In this document: in pieces, positions 44,390-56,538 of the stretch | How positions within the stretch are numbered: the stretch's first letter is position 1 | How the letters are laid out: each line of letters begins with the position of its first letter | Source of the DNA: Sipunculus nudus | Lineage: Eukaryota; Annelida; Sipuncula; Golfingiida; Sipunculidae | Direction of reading: 5' to 3' | NCBI GenBank assembly: GCA_026874595.1 | Contig: CM049319.1 | Span: forward strand, 58,972,917-59,036,916 | DNA length: 64,000 nucleotides | The notes under the pieces: model-generated | What the model was told of the DNA's origin: nothing | The model's input: only the letters and a program-made list of their open reading frames with translations | Database searches by the model: none | Made by a program: the position numbers and the translations under genes

Positions 44390-44645
44390 TTATAGGCTAG
44401 AGTATGTTTTTGAAGGAACCAATCTTCAACAAAGTAAATCAATACATACCTTACACCTTATTTAAGAAACAGAGTAAATTGAAAATATGAGAAATCAGTC
44501 TACATTTTACAATAACATATCAGCTCCACTTATGGCGGTCAAGGTCCTTGGTAACATGCAAAAATTGACAGTTAATGATTGGATGATGTCATGTAACCAC
44601 TGTAAAAAATGACCAGCTAAAACACAGATGGCTATAAATGCAATG
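44390..44645 (+). repeat. Repeat H copy 2, left part (host of the LTR element)
   Basis: It matches 25695-25920 (ttatttaagaaacag, tggcggtcaaggtccttggt, agatggctataaatgcaatg). The match resumes at 48457 after the LTR retrotransposon. Confidence 0.7.
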
Positions 44646-45416
44646 TGTTACGGAACTTAATAACAACAGATCACGTAGTCGTGACGAGCATAAATTTTGT
44701 TAAAAAAATCAGATTCTGTCACACAAGGCAGCGTGAAATGTCTAGGGGAATGAATAAAGAAGTCAGTGTTTTTTAACAAATAATTATAATTTATTCTTAA
44801 AACAATCATAACATTACAATACACTAAATCAATACAATTACACAGTAAAACAATAAAAATGTATAGTACCATAGTGTCCGGATCCTAGGCTTTGATTCTG
44901 GATACCACCACTGTCACAGCTCAACAAGTCCATTAAAACTAATAATCCACGTAAACAGTTCAAATAGTCCAAAGTAAAGCTCTTGTAATAATTTTGAAGG
45001 CGAAATGGAGACAGTCCGTACTTAATCTGCATGGAGTTCGTATAATCCCTGACACTACTGCAATTATCGGATAGGTCCAAAACTGACGCACACTCTTCCG
45101 TGTCCGCTGGAATTTTTCTCTCTCGGCTCTAAACATAGCCCCTATTTATAACTTTTTATTTGAAAATACTAGAAAATGGAAAATCCCAAAGAACAATACA
45201 CACGTTACAGGAACAGACTTGAAACATCTAGAACAAAGAACGCTGTGTTTTTACACTTAAGACCCCACATGTGGGCCAGGCCAAACCCACGTCTCCCATT
45301 GCGACGAACTATGCCGGCTTACAGACACATGTAAGACTCCTGCGCACAATAAACCAGGGCCTACCTAACACGAATCAGAATGTCAACAGCGCACAATAAA
45401 AGAGACACATGTAACA
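44646..45416 (-). mobile_element. 3' LTR of a Ty3/gypsy-type retrotransposon
   Basis: It is 771 bp with TGTTACGG...TGTAACA ends and is near-identical in organisation to 47696-48456 (gacaacgtagtcgtgacgag-type start, tgtccggatcctaggctttg, aatgtcaacagcgcaca end). For the minus-oriented element this is the downstream LTR. Confidence 0.9.
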
Positions 45417-45639
45417 CCCCATCCTGTAAGAAAAAAATTCTTTTTGCGATCACAATCACTATATTTTTTACAATATTTAAAAAATCATCTTTTTTACAAC
45501 ATTACATAAACATCTCGTTTACAACATTTCATAAACATTTCGATAAGCAATCATCAAGTATATTGTCTTTCCCTTTTTTTGTGTCTGATTTAAAGATCGT
45601 AATCCTATAAAAACAAACTCAATCTCAACAATCTTTGAT

Positions 45640-47494
45640 TTTACACTTCAACTTTTTCATGAACGTTAGGAGATTGTGACCACCGAAGACAATGACAGGC
45701 CTGACCGACGAAGTAACACAAACCCCAAAATATTGCAATGCCAAAATCAAAGCCAAACACCCCCTTCAATAGTGGAGTAGTTTTTCTGGTTTGCATTAAA
45801 CTTTCTTGAAAAATAACCAGCAGCAGCATCACTAGCATCTACAGCTAATTCAAAAGGTACAAAAAAGTCTGGAGCTGCTAAAACTGGCGAACTCTGCAGA
45901 ATTGCTCCCAAATTCCGAAACGCATTTTCACACTGAACGTTCCATACAAACTTTTGTTTCTTTTTAACAAAGTAGTCATAGGTTCAGCTACAGCAGAAAA
46001 ATTTGTACAAAACTTCCTGTAGTATTCAACCATATCAAGAAAACGCATTATTTGCTTTTTGTTTTCTGGTATAGGAAATGCACTTATTTTAGCATCAGCA
46101 GATTTTACTTGACCCTGCCCTACAATGTGACCCAAAAATGTTACTTGTGCATGACATAACTCAGATTTGACTTAGTTGACGGTCAGACGTGCTTCGCTGA
46201 GTCTTTCGAAGAAGTCACGAAGAATTTGCAGATGTTTCTGCCAGGTGTCGCTGTACACGATAAGGTCATCAATATATGCGTCGCAGCCCTGAATGTCCTT
46301 GACAACCGTATGGATGAGGCGCTTGAACGTGGCTGGCGAGTTATTCATGTCAAACGGCATAGCCTTATACTGGTACAGTCCTTGCGGCGTCAAAAATGCG
46401 GATACTTCTTTCTCTCTATCTGTCAGCGAAACTCGCCAGAGTCCTTTTAGCAAGTCAAACTTGGAACCATATCTGCAGCCACCGACTCTATCAATACAAT
46501 CATTGATCCTCGGAATGGGGAACGTGTCAGTCTTGGTGACAGAGTTCAGTTTTCGATAATCTGTGCACATATGGTAACTTCCATCAGGTTTTGGCACAAG
46601 AATACATGGTGACTGTTACTAGGTTCAATAAAAACATTTTCCAGCAAATATTGAACCTCATATTGTAGATACATTTGCTTTTCTGGATTCAGTCTATAAG
46701 AATGCTGTTTGACTGCGCCTGCCTCGCCAACATCGACGTCATGGCACAATATGTTAGTTCGCGGTGGAATGTCACTAAACAAATGTTCATAATTCTGCAG
46801 CAGGTTCTTGAAGTCTTGTTGTTGTTGTGCGGTAAGGTGTGACAGTTTGGCATCCAGGTTGTTAAGCACGTCTGAGTTTTATAGTGGTACTGTTCCACAC
46901 TGCATGTCTACATCACACTTACACTCAGTATCTACTTTAACTGGGTTAGGTTCAGTTTTTACACAATTAACAGCAGTAACATTATGTTCAACATCTGATG
47001 TGCTATTTCTCTCATAATACGGTTTCAACATGTTGACATGGTACAGCTGTTTTTTCCTACGCCTATCTGGTGTGAATAGTATGTAATTTAAATCACTGAC
47101 TTTCTTGTCAACAATGTAAGGACCAAAATACCTAGCTTACAGAGGTCTGTCAGGGATAGGTAGTAAGGCAAGGACCTTTTCAAAAAGCTCAAACGTCCAA
47201 CCTACGGTTTGCTTGTCATATTTTGTTTTCATTTTAATTTGTTCAGATTTTATAATTTTATTATACTTTTTTATTCTAACTGCATAGCAAGGCTGTCATC
47301 TTTTGATGTTTTTATTTCACTCTATGCAATTGAACCTTTTCTAACTAGATCTTGGATGATTTTAGAAATGATATCAGGCTTTCTCAAAGCTTTTTTAACA
47401 GCTAACCCTAACACAACAACTGATCTTTAGTCAACTTTTCAACTTGATTAGGGTCAGGATCTTCAACAAATGCCTCAGGTTTGAAATCAGCCAT
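45640..47494 (-). pseudogene. Decayed gag-pol of the LTR retrotransposon (Gmr1-like domain order)
   Basis: Read on the minus strand the order is: a gag start beginning MADFKPEAFVEDPDPNQVEK (47494-47408, then stop); an integrase C-terminal remnant (47219-46879) with ARYFGPY and QLYHVNMLKPYYER and an in-frame stop; a linker (46878-46600); reverse transcriptase (46597-46172) with the YIDD active-site motif intact; and an RNase H remnant (46135-45640) with FELAVDASDA and NYSTIE but internal deletions, frameshifts and loss of a later catalytic Asp. Most of gag, protease and the integrase core are deleted. Integrase before reverse transcriptase is the order of Gmr1-type Ty3/gypsy elements. Confidence 0.85.
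46172..46597 (-). pseudogene. Reverse transcriptase domain fragment, longest open frame
   Basis: The 141-codon frame contains PKPDGSYHMCTDYRKLNSVT, FDLLKGLWRVSLTDREKE and DAYIDDLIVYSDTW, the successive fingers, palm and YxDD motifs of Ty3/gypsy reverse transcriptase. The usual FGM before NAPATF reads FDMNNSPATF, and a frame break precedes it at about 46600. It is non-functional as part of the decayed element. Confidence 0.9.
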
Positions 47495-47522
47495 GTTAAG
47501 ATGTTAAAACAATAACAAAAAA

Positions 47523-47635
47523 ACACTTAGGCAAATCTTGTAAACAATGTAATGTAAACAATGTGTAATCTTGAAAACAATGTAATGTAAACAATGTGTA
47601 ATCTTGAAAACAATGTATTGTAAACAATGTGTCTA
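47523..47635. repeat. ~34-bp minisatellite in the retrotransposon leader
   Basis: About three units of a form like ACAATGTAATGTAAACAATG followed by tgtaatcttgaaa. It lies between the primer-binding site and the gag start. Confidence 0.85.
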
Positions 47636-47671
47636 TGTCAAGGCCTAATAATTTTTTTTAATCTATTAAGC

Positions 47672-47689
47672 CTCCCGGACAAGCCCACA
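47672..47689 (-). other. Primer-binding site of the retrotransposon
   Basis: The minus strand reads TGTGGGCTTGTCCGGGAG six bases inside the upstream LTR. It matches the classical tRNA-Pro primer site TGGGGGCTCGTCCGGGAT at 15 of 18 positions. Confidence 0.6.
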
Positions 47690-47695
47690 ATTTTA

Positions 47696-48456
47696 TATTA
47701 CGGAACCTAATAACAACAGATAACGTAGTCGTGACGAGCATTAGTTTTGTTATGGAGATTCTATAACACTAGGAAGCGTGATATGTCTAGAAGAATGAAT
47801 AAAGAAGTCAGTGTTTTTTGTAAACAAATAATTTTAATTTATTCTTAAAACAATCCTAACATTACAATACACTAAATCAATACAATTACACAGTAAAACA
47901 ATAAAAATGTACGGTACCAGAGTGTCCGGATCCTAGGCTTTGATTCTGGATACCACCTCTGTCGCAGCTCAAGAAGTCGTTTAAAATCTTATAATCCACG
48001 TAAACAGTTCACATAGTCCAAAGTAAAGCACTAGTAATAATCTGGAAGGCAAACTGGAGACAGTCCGTACTTAATCTGCATGGAGTTCGTATAAACCTTG
48101 ACACTACTGCAATTATAGGATAGGTCAAAAACTGACGCACACTCTCCCGTGTCCGCTGGAATTTTTCTTTCTCCTCCTCTCTCTCGGCTGTAAACACAGT
48201 CCCTATTTATAACGTTTTATTTGAAAATACTAGAAAATGGAAAATTCCAAAGAACAATACACACGTTACAGAAACATACTTGATACATCTAGAACAAAGA
48301 ACGCTGTGATTCTAAACTTCAGACCGCACATCTCCCATGGCAACGAACTATGCCGGCCTAACAGACACTTGTAAGACTCCTGCGGGAAATAAACCAGGGC
48401 CTGCCTAACACGAATCAGAATGTCAACAGCGCACAAAAAAAGAGACAGCTGTAACA
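47696..48456 (-). mobile_element. 5' LTR of the retrotransposon
   Basis: It is 761 bp, homologous throughout to 44646-45416. The outer end TGTTACAGCTG (minus strand) is intact and the inner end has TA in place of TG. The sequences next to the two LTR outer ends (caatg and aagga) do not match, so no target duplication is visible. Confidence 0.9.
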
Positions 48457-48575
48457 AAGGACACATTTGATCTGCCAGACCAATGTGAAGTGACTAAAAT
48501 TTGTGAAACATAAACCTGGGATTTATTGCAAAATTCTTAATTACCATATTAGTAGTCACTTCTATACATATTGTT
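48457..48575 (+). repeat. Repeat H copy 2, right part
   Basis: Continues repeat H (gtgaaacataaacctgggat, cttaattaccatattagtag) interrupted at 44645 by the retrotransposon. Confidence 0.7.
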
Positions 48576-48671
48576 CCATTTAAGGATAGAAGATATAAAC
48601 TGTAGAAAAAAAGTCTACAAAAAACAGGTGGACAGCATGTGGTGGAACAGACTATAACAGCGTCAAGAACA

Positions 48672-48675
48672 ATGC

Positions 48676-48714
<39 letters not shown>

Positions 48715-49050
48715 TAACAGGTACAACACCAACAATAATCACAATAAAAATGATAACAACTACAAAAGCACCAGCTCCAAATATTAATAAAAATAATAAT
48801 ATAATGATAACTATAATAATAATAACAATAACAATAACAACAATAAGAACAACAACAACAACAACAACAAAAACAACAATAATAATAAGTATAATTATAA
48901 TGGAAATAACAGCAGCAACAACACCAACAAAACCAACAATGATAATAATTATAATAATAATAACAATAACGATAACACAACATTAAAAACAACAAAGGAT
49001 AACAATAAGAGCGCCAGCACCAACACCAACGTCAATAATAATAATAATGC
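48672..49050. repeat. (AAT)n / (AAC)n compound microsatellite
   Basis: AAT and AAC triplet runs. All open frames here are artefacts. Another short AAT run lies at about 49410-49455. Confidence 0.97.
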
Positions 49051-50815
49051 AATTATATTATATTGAATATTAGAAGAAGAAGAGGAAAAATAAAAAAAAA
49101 ACAATAACATAAACGGTTTGGGGGGGGGGGACTTCGGGTTCCTTTTTGACGAGTTGACATTTGCGCAGCTCAATGGCGTGGTTTTTGATAGATTGTCACG
49201 CGACAGACCCTTCTCAAAATCAAGATTTATGAGATGATGTCGTTGCCGACACATCAAGAATACATAGTTGTAATGCGTGATCAGACAACGGGGTAGTGTC
49301 ACCGCGGTCATTTATAATATTAATTACTAGTATAATTATTTTTACCATTAATACTACCACATCACTTCAAAACCATGCCCCTCATGGCAAATTGTAAATA
49401 CAAATTCTTCAAATAATAATAATGAAAAAAAAGTAATAATAATAATAATAATAAAAATCATCATCATAATCATCATAATTATAATAATTATTATAAAAAG
49501 TCAAAGGAGAAGAAAAGTAATACAGACTATCATCTGTAAAACCACCACCAACGAAAACATCACTATTACAACAACTATATATAACTTCTTACCAAAATTT
49601 AATGTTGCACATTTTATGTAAAAATAAGAACCCGAATTTTCTTTATCTAACACAGGCTTTCTCTGTGCACGAGATCAAAGGCTTTTTCTAAATCCGCAAA
49701 CTTTGTCTGTTCATTCTGAGGTGAAGTTAAAGCGGGCGCTCCATGACATTGTTTAAACAAAAGAAATTTTTCAATATTCTAATTATATGTTCTGACTTTA
49801 CTTGTCTTCGTCCTGTTCCTGGTTCCATTTAAAACGACCCTTGCAACCACCACTGAAGGTATTGATAGCAAAATATTACCTCTTGAATTTCCACACATGA
49901 AGGTAAGATCTTTTCCCTGGTGTATTTTAAAGGAGGAATTCCTGCTTCTCATTTTAATTTGCATAATTTAGCTAGTATTTCATAAAATCCCTTAGGATTC
50001 CCATTCTGGTCATTTATGACATCATCTATTTATTTTCTGCAGGTCTATTCAGCAATGACACTTTCTACAACTAGATCATACTTTATTCCTACAGATTTTA
50101 TTTTATAGTTCTCCAACAATTTTTCTCATCTTTTCTACTCGACCTTTTTTCTACGAGCATGCGCACTGTGTGTTACTGGATGTCGTCTGCAGTATTCGGG
50201 TCATCATTGATTGTTTAGTTAAAGAAACTAGATACTGACTTTGACAGGATCCCTGTCTGTAAGGGTAAGGGTGGTTTTACCTTGAGGCCACACACACACA
50301 CATACACACACACTTAATATTGTACTACGGACTCTGGGAACAAACATATTTTTACTAGTCGTGATATAATACGGGAAAATTTGCCAGTTATTGAAATTGT
50401 GCATATGATCATGACTTTACTTCATTATCCATACTTTTAAGTATTTTTTAGTATATTTCCGTCACAGAACAAATTAACGACATTACCAAGGAGGGGTCTT
50501 CATTTGCAAAAATGATCCACGGAAATTTGTGCAGCGAAACGGACATTTTTTTTGTATTGCCTTATCGTTTGAGATTTATACAATACCATCTTCCTTTGTC
50601 GATATAAAGGACTCGAGCATTCATTGGTCACTCGTTGTCAACAGATGTCGCTTTGTGTTTACTTTCAATTGTTTACGATTTCTAATAGATGAGTTCAGTT
50701 ATTTTTTATGGTTTACACAATCCGAGTATTTTCATTTGCGTCCCCAAGAAGTGACCGGCGGGTTTATTGTTTCGACGTGTTCTATTTAAGCTTTTTCTAC
50801 CGAGCCTGATTATAT
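49051..50815. other. Non-coding segment
   Basis: AT-rich, with a (CA)n run near 50287-50312. No exon is recognised, and a plus-strand 86-codon frame at 50529-50789 has no family features. Confidence 0.4.
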
Positions 50816-50945
50816 ATTTTGTATAATAAACGCCGGCCCTAAATAGAAGCCGGCCTTGTTTAGACGCCAGTTCAAGGCAGGGTAAAAAAATAAATAAATA
50901 AACGCCTGGGCGTCTGATCAAGGTAATACGGTATAAATTGATTAT
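50816..50945. repeat. AAACGCC/GGCGT repeat fragment
   Basis: Repeated aataaacgccggccc, gaagccggcc and aataaacgcctgggcgtct words ending AATACGGTATA, like an AATACGGTA-ended dispersed repeat. Confidence 0.4.
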
Positions 50946-51220
50946 TTCAGGTACCATTTTTGTCACCGTTAAATTTGCTGTAAAGAATTATGCCTAAAAC
51001 ATGGAGTTTCACAAATTCAGTCTCTGAAGGCTGAATTTTTAAGCTTTTCCCTGCTTTGTGTCCCGTCTTTCTTTTTTTTCTGACAACATGAGACTTTTTT
51101 TCTGGATATAAAAATGATTTTATAATGATTTCTTATCATATCCACACAAAATCGTTTGTTACCAATTAAGCAACAATGCGACCATTTTGATCGATCATGA
51201 AAGAAAACAACAAATGGATT
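50940..51220. repeat. ATCGATT-type dispersed repeat, degraded copy
   Basis: It shares ctgtaaagaattatgcctaaa with 61145-61165 and carries aaaatcgtttgttaccaat, gatcgatcatgaaagaaaac in the positions of the ATCGATT blocks of the other copies. Confidence 0.5.
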
Positions 51221-51565
51221 ATTCGGCACACTATACTGTTTTTACGTCAGAGGGACTGCGTTTTTGGGTAAAATGGTCACATTGAAAGTTGTGTCTTTTT
51301 ATGCAGTGGGTCGATTCAATTGGCTTTGTTCAGCCCAATTAATTACCGAGCTGGTATACTAGTTTATTAGTTTATCTATATTTACTAACGTCGATTTCGA
51401 TGGGACACCCGGTTCACGGTCTGATGGACATTTTCAATTGTGAAATGTCTGTTTAATAACAGATTTAAGACACATTCATGTGGCAAAACGTTCTCATATC
51501 AAGATCATTGCAAGCCCTTTTCGGGAATTCTAAATTGAAGCAATGTTGAAATGTCGCCCAGAGGC

Positions 51566-51569
<4 letters not shown>

Positions 51570-51637
<68 letters not shown>
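51570..51637. repeat. (TA)n microsatellite
   Basis: Pure TA run. Confidence 0.98.
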
Positions 51638-51640
<3 letters not shown>

Positions 51641-52229
51641 TGGAGCCCCTCCCTTTACCTCCAGTATCCCCCTGACCATGTAATATCAATTCACAATGAA
51701 TTTCCTATAAAATATCAATTCACAATGAATTTTCTATAAACTTCAAAATATACACATACCTGATAAAACTGATGACGTCATCAATATGATCAAATGCAAC
51801 AAGATCTGCAACACGGGGTTCATTTTCAGAAATTACCGTCGTAAACGCGATAACTTAATTATAACTCTGAGTGCCTTGACTGTTTTGTGATCAGTGCGTA
51901 AGACCAAACTGTATACCAGACTGTTAAACACGCAGTACAAGTAGGAGTTAAGTAAATTATTAATTATTCAGTTAAAAAGCATTGATTCTATATCTACCTC
52001 TGGTTGTATGACTATGACTGCTGGGTTTCGTGGAGTGTGTGTAACAAATGAAAAATTGAACACGTTTTAGGTTGTACGCACCACGCGGGTCTCCCGATGT
52101 GTTTGTTGTATTGATTTCCGCTCAGTAAGTATCAGAACAGATACACGAACAACTGTTGACTGGCACGTGATAGGTCCATCTGCCCACGGTCTGGATGGTT
52201 TGAATACTGTTGTTGCCTTTTTGTTGGCG

Positions 52230-52560
52230 CTTATTCGCGATATTCGTGGGAGGGGTCTTGTCTCGAAAATAAAATTTTCTTGAATAAGAGGTCCCATTGT
52301 CGAAGTCAAAGCTGAATAGTAAAACAGTCAGCTTTATGAATAAGTACAGATCGTGTTCGTTCAAAGATTGATATTAAAAATAATATAAGATCTTTCTAGT
52401 TATCTGCTATTAAAACAAACAATTTTTTCGTTAATAAGATTTTGTGAACATGCAAATGTAGTGAATTCATATAATAATGGTAATACTCTGTGTATCAACT
52501 ACAAGTATTTTTATTGTCAGACCGCGAAAATGGAATATTGAAAATGGAGAAAATTTTAAC
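52230..52560. repeat. TTCGCGA-type dispersed repeat, copy 3
   Basis: It shares gttcaaagattg, aagatctttctagttatctg and aatactctgtgtatc with the copies at 31.4 and 54.0 kb. Confidence 0.55.
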
Positions 52561-53220
52561 CCCGTAACTCCGACGACAGTAGAAACCGGAGGAACGCTCT
52601 GAAGATGTCCGCGTAGTATGATTATTGTCACTAACCGCGGTCTGCTTTGGGAGGAATAAACTCTCTGCAAGGGATCTCTATCAAAGACCATTTTCCATTT
52701 AAATGCCCCAGTCAGGGGTTCTGCTTATACATTATATTTACTGTCGTCTTGTATCCCGATGAATGGCGACATGTAATATAATTTGATCTTGTTTGGTGAG
52801 AAATTGAAGCATCGACAGAACCCCCCCCCCCCCTCCCCGAAATGAGACATCCTTTCAAAATATCAGGAAAGCGCCCCCCTCCCCCCTCCCCGGACAAACA
52901 GGACAAAATCCATCTCCCATATATTAAAAAAAATCTTCAATCCCACCACGTTTTATTAATTGTATTTTCCTAAAACCATGTAACTTTAATTTCCAGTAAT
53001 ATATTAACCATTATCTACATTTGATTTAACATTTTATTACATTTCAATGAGGAAAATTACACCTGCAGTTTCCTAAATTTTCTAAATATGAGATAAAAGA
53101 TAACTCACAAGAATGACGAAACTATAAACTGATTGACGGAACTATCTCGAAATTTATTTGTGTCATTCACCTAAAAGGGAGGGTGTTTAAAGTTTGTCTT
53201 TGCCTCACTTGCCTAAAAAG

Positions 53221-53294
53221 GTGTGTGTATGTGTGTGAGGGTGTGTGTGTGTGTGTGTGTGTGTGGGCGGGGATGGGGCGGGGGGGGGGGGGGG
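53221..53294. repeat. (TG)n and poly(G) run
   Basis: A TG run followed by a G-rich tract. Similar poly(G)/poly(C) runs occur at 6270, 18449, 29518, 29656, 38281, 40278, 52820, 56128, 59958, 60001, 60217 and 62691. Confidence 0.95.
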
Positions 53295-53559
53295 TTGACA
53301 TGTCCCCTGTCCTTTCTTAATCAAGGCCAATAGTCCTATATATTGCTTAAATTTACGATACTTTTTAATATAAATAAAATGAGAGAATTTTCTTTGTTTC
53401 ATGGTTAATGATATAGCGAATGCCATTTCAATCTATGGGTTCTTCGGTCAGATGTTAGAACCCGCTCATGGAAGATAATACGGTTTAGCATGCTAATTTG
53501 TGAATCATTTCTCACTTTTATTTTAAGTAATTCAAATGAGTAACTTCTTTTTAAAATTA

Positions 53560-53649
53560 TTATATTATTATTGTTTTTGTTTATTGTTGTTGTTGTTGTT
53601 TTTATAATAATTATTTATATTACCAGTATTAGTATTATAAGTATTATAA

Positions 53650-53702
<53 letters not shown>

Positions 53703-53880
53703 TGTTATTAGTAGTATCATTAATATCATCATTATTAGTATTAGTATCATTAATATCATAATCATCATTATCATCTCTATTGCTAAGATTAGTAGTAAAA
53801 GTGGTAGGCAAATTAGTAGTAGCAGCCTTAGTTATAATAGCAGTGGCAGTAAATAACAGTTAAATTTCTAAATAAATCGA
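53560..53880. repeat. (ATT)n compound microsatellite
   Basis: Pure ATT run at 53652-53703 flanked by degenerate ATT/ATC triplets. Confidence 0.96.
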
Positions 53881-53984
53881 GTTTTTATTTGCGGGGAAGG
53901 TCAGGCTATGATTTAAATAAGATGTAAAAATGCTAATAATAGTACTTAATAATAATATACACCATAAACCACGTTAACTACTGT

Positions 53985-54235
53985 AGCTGTTTTTTTTTTC
54001 GTGAGGGCTTCAAATTCGCGATTTTCGAGAAAGGAGACTTATCGCGAAAATATGAGATCTTGTATGTTCAAAGATTGCCATAATAATTGATATCAGATCT
54101 TTCTAATGATCTGCCATTAATGAATAATAATTTCCACTCGGTCGGTGTTCCATTGGGCTACTGTGCAATTGTTAAGATTTTACCCACATAGTATTGATAC
54201 ATTATTTCATATAATAATTGAAATGTTACCTTACC
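53985..54235. repeat. TTCGCGA-type dispersed repeat, copy 4
   Basis: It begins with caaattcgcgattttcgaga and cttatcgcgaaaatatgag, then tgttcaaagattgccat and ccactcggtcggtgttcc, shared with 31430-31865. Confidence 0.6.
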
Positions 54236-54364
54236 AACTTGATCAAAAGTCGACTAGGTGTATTAATAAAACTATACATTGTTCCACCAACCTTTGTCCA
54301 GCTTGAGATAATTTTCTGAAAAGTTTATATTTTTCAGAATATTTCTTAGAGAGCTGCATATTGA

Positions 54365-54634
54365 AGTGACGGTTTAATATGGCAGTTGAAAATTCTAAAA
54401 TAAATGTCAAGTTTACGTTTGACAACTTTCTAGACTCTTTACAATGATGTGAGAGATCAGATGTGTCCCTGCATGAGTAGCCATCTTTGTATTGGCTGGT
54501 TGTATCTTAAGAGTATTTATACTTGACATCATCAAATCAGCAACTGTCAACTGAGAGTGAGTGTGCATGTGACCAATGACCTTGACTATAAGTGGGTCTG
54601 ATATGTTGTAAAATGTAGACTGCTTTTCACATAT
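54365..54634 (-). repeat. Repeat H copy 3, first part (reverse orientation)
   Basis: The reverse complement matches 25750-26045 and the 44.5/48.5 kb copy (agtagccatctttgtattgg, tctgatatgttgtaaaatgt). It is interrupted by the solo LTR and resumes at 55444. Confidence 0.7.
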
Positions 54635-55443
54635 TGTTATAGGTGCTCTTTTTATTGTGTGACACGGGCGTAGCTCCTGTTGTGGCGCTCGTGCCTGGCC
54701 GCGTATTACATTCTTTGTTTAATCCGTGTTGGTTGAACTCTCGTTGTCATGCGAGCCTTGAGTTTTCACGCCTGGTCGTGGGTCACGTGATGAGCCTGGT
54801 ATGTGTAGATACACAGCGATGTCTTTCTAGAGAATTCCTGAAACACGTGTTTACTGTTGAGTAGGGTCCTGATAGACTGTTTGAGAGGTGTAAAATTCAC
54901 GGCTTGGGGTGTAAAGGTATATTAAGGGGCTGTTTTTTAGAACCAGGGGGCAGACAGCAGAGCAGATTCCAGAGGACGTAGAAGGGTGAGTCAGATTCTA
55001 AGACCTTATCCGACGAATGCGACAATTATACATTTTTCAAAGATTTTCTCCTGGATTTTATACATTTGGACTTCAGTTTACTTCTGTGTTGTTGCAAGAA
55101 CTTTCCACTGGACTGTCATTCTCCGAGAAATTACATTCAAAGGACTTATCGTTGTGATGGTGTTGGTATCCAGGTATTGTACCATTATTTTTCTGTGTGA
55201 TTGTATTGATTTTTTGCTATAACGCTGTTTTACTGTATAATTGTATTGATTTGGTGTATTGTATTGTAAGGGTTGTTTTAGGAATAAATTATAGTTATTT
55301 ATTAACAAAAAAACACTTCTTTATTCATTCCCCTTGACATTTCACGCTGCCTAGTGTTACAGAATCTGATTTGTTTTTTATCTCCATTAAAAAAATTGTG
55401 TTCATCACGCATACGTGATCTGTTTATATAAGGTTCCGTAACA
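54635..55443 (+). mobile_element. Solo LTR of the same retrotransposon family
   Basis: The start TGTTATAGGTGCTCTTTTTA and end GGTTCCGTAACA correspond to the sense-strand ends of the LTRs at 44646 and 47696. The 3' third is clearly homologous (ttctttattcattccccttg, acatttcacgctgcctagtg). The middle is diverged. No internal region is present, so the element was reduced by LTR-LTR recombination. Confidence 0.75.
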
Positions 55444-55520
55444 ATAATTAAAAAAATGTTTTTCTTATATGAGGTATCAGGTAGGTATTAAATTACCATG
55501 TTGAATTAAATTAGGCCCTT
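55444..55520 (-). repeat. Repeat H copy 3, second part
   Basis: tgaggtatcaggtaggtatt followed by aaattaccatgttgaa is the complement of the beginning of repeat H. Confidence 0.6.
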
Positions 55521-56474
55521 GAACATAATCTTCCACCCTATATGACCATTATCCCCCCTGACATTTCACTAATTAAAACTTGTCATGATAAAAAAAAACA
55601 GGGGACCAAGAGGCATTTGAACGGACTATAAAAACAAGCATTCGGTGAGCGCATACCTCCACCTAGACACAATATTCTTATCAGATCAGACTCTTAAACC
55701 AGATCAGAACCAAAATTTAACTGGACTTTCGTTGACCGATGTTCCTTTCCTCTGCCAAGGGCTTTTTTTTGGTGGAGGTAACCGCCACACTTTTTAAAGC
55801 TGTTTTAAAGTTGTTCAATTCTTAACCCAAGTATGTCTATCTGCAGAGTTCCATTTCAGTTTGGAATCACGTGACATGGCGGTAGCACTCGCTTCTTATG
55901 TTTTTATTTTATAATCTTGTGACATTCGGGCTACGGTTCCTGGGTGGTCAGGCAACCCATTGCTGGGTCATTACATCAAGGAATTAACCTCGCAGAAGAC
56001 GCATTAGTTATAGGGGATGCACGGCTGTGGTGTACAGCCTTCCCATTAAGCCTGCAGAGCGCTCTCCCTTGGTTGGGACTGACCATGAAAATCTCACCGC
56101 TCTTCGACTGGGATTTCAACTCATGACTCCCCCCCCCCCCCCCCCCCCCCAACCACCACCGGTTTTGAGTCCTCTGCACTACTCGTAGACCACAGAAGCC
56201 AGATACTCGTTCGAAGTTTCGGGTAAACTGATTGATTAGTTTTTGCGTTATCCTGCTAATGCTATGAGACAAACCAAGACACCAATCAACAAACATACAC
56301 CTGTGAAAATATCACTTCCGTAATTAGGGGGATAAGATGCAAACAACGTCAACCAGTATTTGCATTATGTTCAATCCATTTATTTGAGGAAATATTTTGG
56401 AGCATATAAAAACGAGGTTGACTTGATTTTTATAACAGAAAAAATAAGATAAACTTTTTATTTGGAAACAAATG

Positions 56475-56478
<4 letters not shown>

Positions 56479-56536
<58 letters not shown>
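56479..56536. repeat. (TA)n microsatellite
   Basis: Pure TA run. Confidence 0.98.

Positions 56537-56538
<2 letters not shown>

Noticed and set aside
54643-54864. 73-codon frame with composition unlike neighbours as a gene
   Set aside because: It lies inside the solo LTR, whose ends match the LTRs at 44.6 and 47.7 kb.
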